DNA from: Phycisphaerae bacterium
GTDB lineage: Bacteria > Planctomycetota > Phycisphaerae > Sedimentisphaerales > Anaerohalosphaeraceae
DNA length: 5,859 bases
Assembly: GCA_007121565.1 (NCBI GenBank)
Contig: SKKI01000331.1
Location: 1 to 5,859, forward strand
Direction: 5' to 3'
Shown: one piece after another, positions 4,958 to 5,859 of the stretch
Layout: every line of letters begins with the position of its first letter
Numbering within the stretch: the first letter of the stretch is position 1
Made by a program: the position numbers and the translations under genes
Notes under the pieces: model-generated
Seen by the model: only the letters and a program-made list of their open reading frames with translations
The model's database searches: none
Told to the model about the DNA's origin: nothing

Positions 4958-5389
4958 ATGTTGCCGCTGCGTGGGCATGCGCTCGGGAGTCTGCGGCCGC
5001 TGTGGTGGATGCGGGCGTGGCTGCTGGCCGATATTCGCCGGCTGGGACGCTGGGGACAGCGCCGGGCCGAGCGGCACCTCAAAGGCCGCGGCTGCCGCAC
5101 CATTGCCCGCAACTGGTCGGCTGCCACAGGGGAGCTGGATCTGGTCGTCTGTGAGGCCGGCAGCACGCTGGTGTTTGTGGAGGTCAAAACCCGCCGCAGC
5201 GAGGCGTTTGCCCCGGCTGCGGCGGCAGTCAATTACAAAAAACAGCGCAAAATCGCCCGAACCGCCAAGCGCTTTCTGACGCAGTATCACCTATCGGACC
5301 GTCCGGTCAGGTTTGATGTGGTGACGGTGATCCTGCCGCCGCGCGGCGCGGTTGACATAACGCACTACCCGGCGGCCTTTGTGCCGTAA
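4958..5389 (+). CDS. yraN: YraN/UPF0102 family protein with endonuclease-like fold
   Basis: The family has a restriction-endonuclease-like (Holliday-junction-resolvase-like) fold. Its cellular role is not well established to my knowledge. Signature elements are G-x-x-x-E at about 33-38 (RWGQRRAERHLKGRGC), GELDLVV (58-64), VFVEVKTR (72-79), K94/K95 in NYKKQRKIA and RFDVVTV (118-124). The acidic and lysine residues of the E...GELD...EVK pattern are all present, so a metal-dependent nuclease site looks intact. The ATG at 4958 gives 143 residues with a weak, distant AGGA (4942-4945). The ATG at 5009 would give 126 residues, nearer the family norm, and either could be used. It follows rplS after 17 bases, a common neighbourhood for this gene, and is probably co-transcribed. 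Confidence 0.88.
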   Translation: MLPLRGHALGSLRPLWWMRAWLLADIRRLGRWGQRRAERHLKGRGCRTIARNWSAATGELDLVVCEAGSTLVFVEVKTRRSEAFAPAAAAVNYKKQRKIARTAKRFLTQYHLSDRPVRFDVVTVILPPRGAVDITHYPAAFVP

Positions 5390-5459
5390 GCACAGCGGCA
5401 GTCACCACACATCCGGTGCGGTTGCCGGACAGGGTTTTGAGGCTTTGCCTTATCATAGT

Positions 5460-5859
5460 ATGACAAAACGCAGATACATTTCGGATTTCCGCCAGGATCA
5501 GTCGGGGGTGATCCGTCACGATTTGCCCTTTCTGACGCCGGGTATTGCGGGCATTGGCGGCGTTTTCAAAAAATTCCCGGAAGACTTCCGCGTCGAAGAG
5601 ATCCCCCGGTATGAACCCCGCGATGAAGGCACGCATGTGTTTGTGTTTGTTGAAAAACGCAACGTGACCACGACCGATATGATCGGCGAGATCGCCCACG
5701 CGATCGGGGCCCGCCGTGGGGACGCCGGCTATGCGGGACGCAAGGATGCGCGGGCGGTGACGCGGCAGTGGATTTCGTTTGAGCATGTCGATCCGGCGGC
5801 AGTGGCCGGCTTTGAATCCGATAAGATCAAAGTCCTCGAGGTTCGCCGGCACGACAACA
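5460..5859 (+). CDS. truD: tRNA pseudouridine(13) synthase TruD, N-terminal part, cut by window end
   Basis: TruD converts U13 of certain tRNAs to pseudouridine. The window holds 133 codons, perhaps a third of the gene. Recognisable are PGIAGIGGVFKKFPEDFRVEEIP (28-50 region), a GTHVFVFVEKRNVTT strand (57-71) and the active-site block GYAGRKDARAVTRQW (90-104), in which D96 corresponds by motif to the catalytic aspartate (D80 in E. coli). The frame is still open at the last base, ending in R-R-H-D-N. The ATG at 5460 lacks a nearby ribosome binding site (GAGG at 5439-5442 is 17 bases away). A TTG at 5445 in the same frame, with AGGG ten bases upstream, would add five residues. The 70-base gap after yraN shows no convincing promoter, so co-transcription with the operon is plausible. 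Confidence 0.93.
   Translation, partial: MTKRRYISDFRQDQSGVIRHDLPFLTPGIAGIGGVFKKFPEDFRVEEIPRYEPRDEGTHVFVFVEKRNVTTTDMIGEIAHAIGARRGDAGYAGRKDARAVTRQWISFEHVDPAAVAGFESDKIKVLEVRRHDN

Noticed and set aside
5397..5438. Terminator or attenuator between yraN and truD
   Set aside because: TCCGG (5412-5416) and CCGGA (5425-5429) give only a 5-bp stem with an 8-base loop, and the TTTT is five bases past it. This is too weak to call.
5307..5852. 181-residue minus-strand frame at the right edge
   Set aside because: It lies opposite the end of yraN and the clear truD start, with catalytic motifs on the plus strand. It is a shadow of GC-rich codon bias.

Overview
The window is a bacterial chromosomal segment of fairly high G+C. 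I suspect, without proof, Planctomycetota or a relative. The Ffh protein reads D-D-L-Q-R-P-A-A where most bacteria have D-[VT]-Y-R-P-A-A, and I associate the LQRPAA form with planctomycetes. The ffh/rpsP/trmD/rplS cluster lacks rimM between rpsP and trmD and carries an unknown small gene after ffh. A 16S rRNA gene or a protein tree would be needed to settle the lineage.

Left part (1 to about 1204), minus strand. At the extreme left edge is the start of a gene that leaves the window: only the ATG and a ribosome binding site are visible, with a good sigma70-type promoter upstream. Next come cobO/btuR, a corrinoid adenosyltransferase, and a small single-domain PilZ protein, a likely cyclic di-GMP receptor. 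A clear intrinsic terminator separates the PilZ gene from cobO, so these look like separate transcription units.

Middle (1205 to 1562). A 358-base non-coding region separates the minus-strand genes from the plus-strand operon. It holds a G-rich tract with a GC hairpin, a weaker inverted repeat, and a strong promoter about 90 bases before ffh.

Right part (1563 to 5859), plus strand. This is a translation and protein-export housekeeping cluster: ffh (SRP GTPase), an unrecognised 102-residue protein, rpsP (bS16), trmD (tRNA m1G37 methyltransferase), rplS (bL19), a YraN/UPF0102 protein, and the first 133 codons of truD (tRNA pseudouridine-13 synthase), cut by the window end. Genes are tightly spaced: trmD and rplS overlap by 4 bases, and the rpsP to trmD gap is 3 bases. 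The exceptions are the 137 bases before rpsP and the 70 bases before truD.

The least ordinary stretch is 3274 to 3390, between the unknown gene and rpsP. It holds three heptamer copies, a widespread type of 8+8 palindromic dispersed repeat, an imperfect 16-base direct repeat and a perfect 10-bp hairpin in the rpsP leader. The heptamer tract supplies the last codons and the stop of the upstream gene. I see no CRISPR array, insertion sequence, tRNA or rRNA gene, and nothing that looks like an undescribed multi-gene system. Most of the window is conserved housekeeping DNA.
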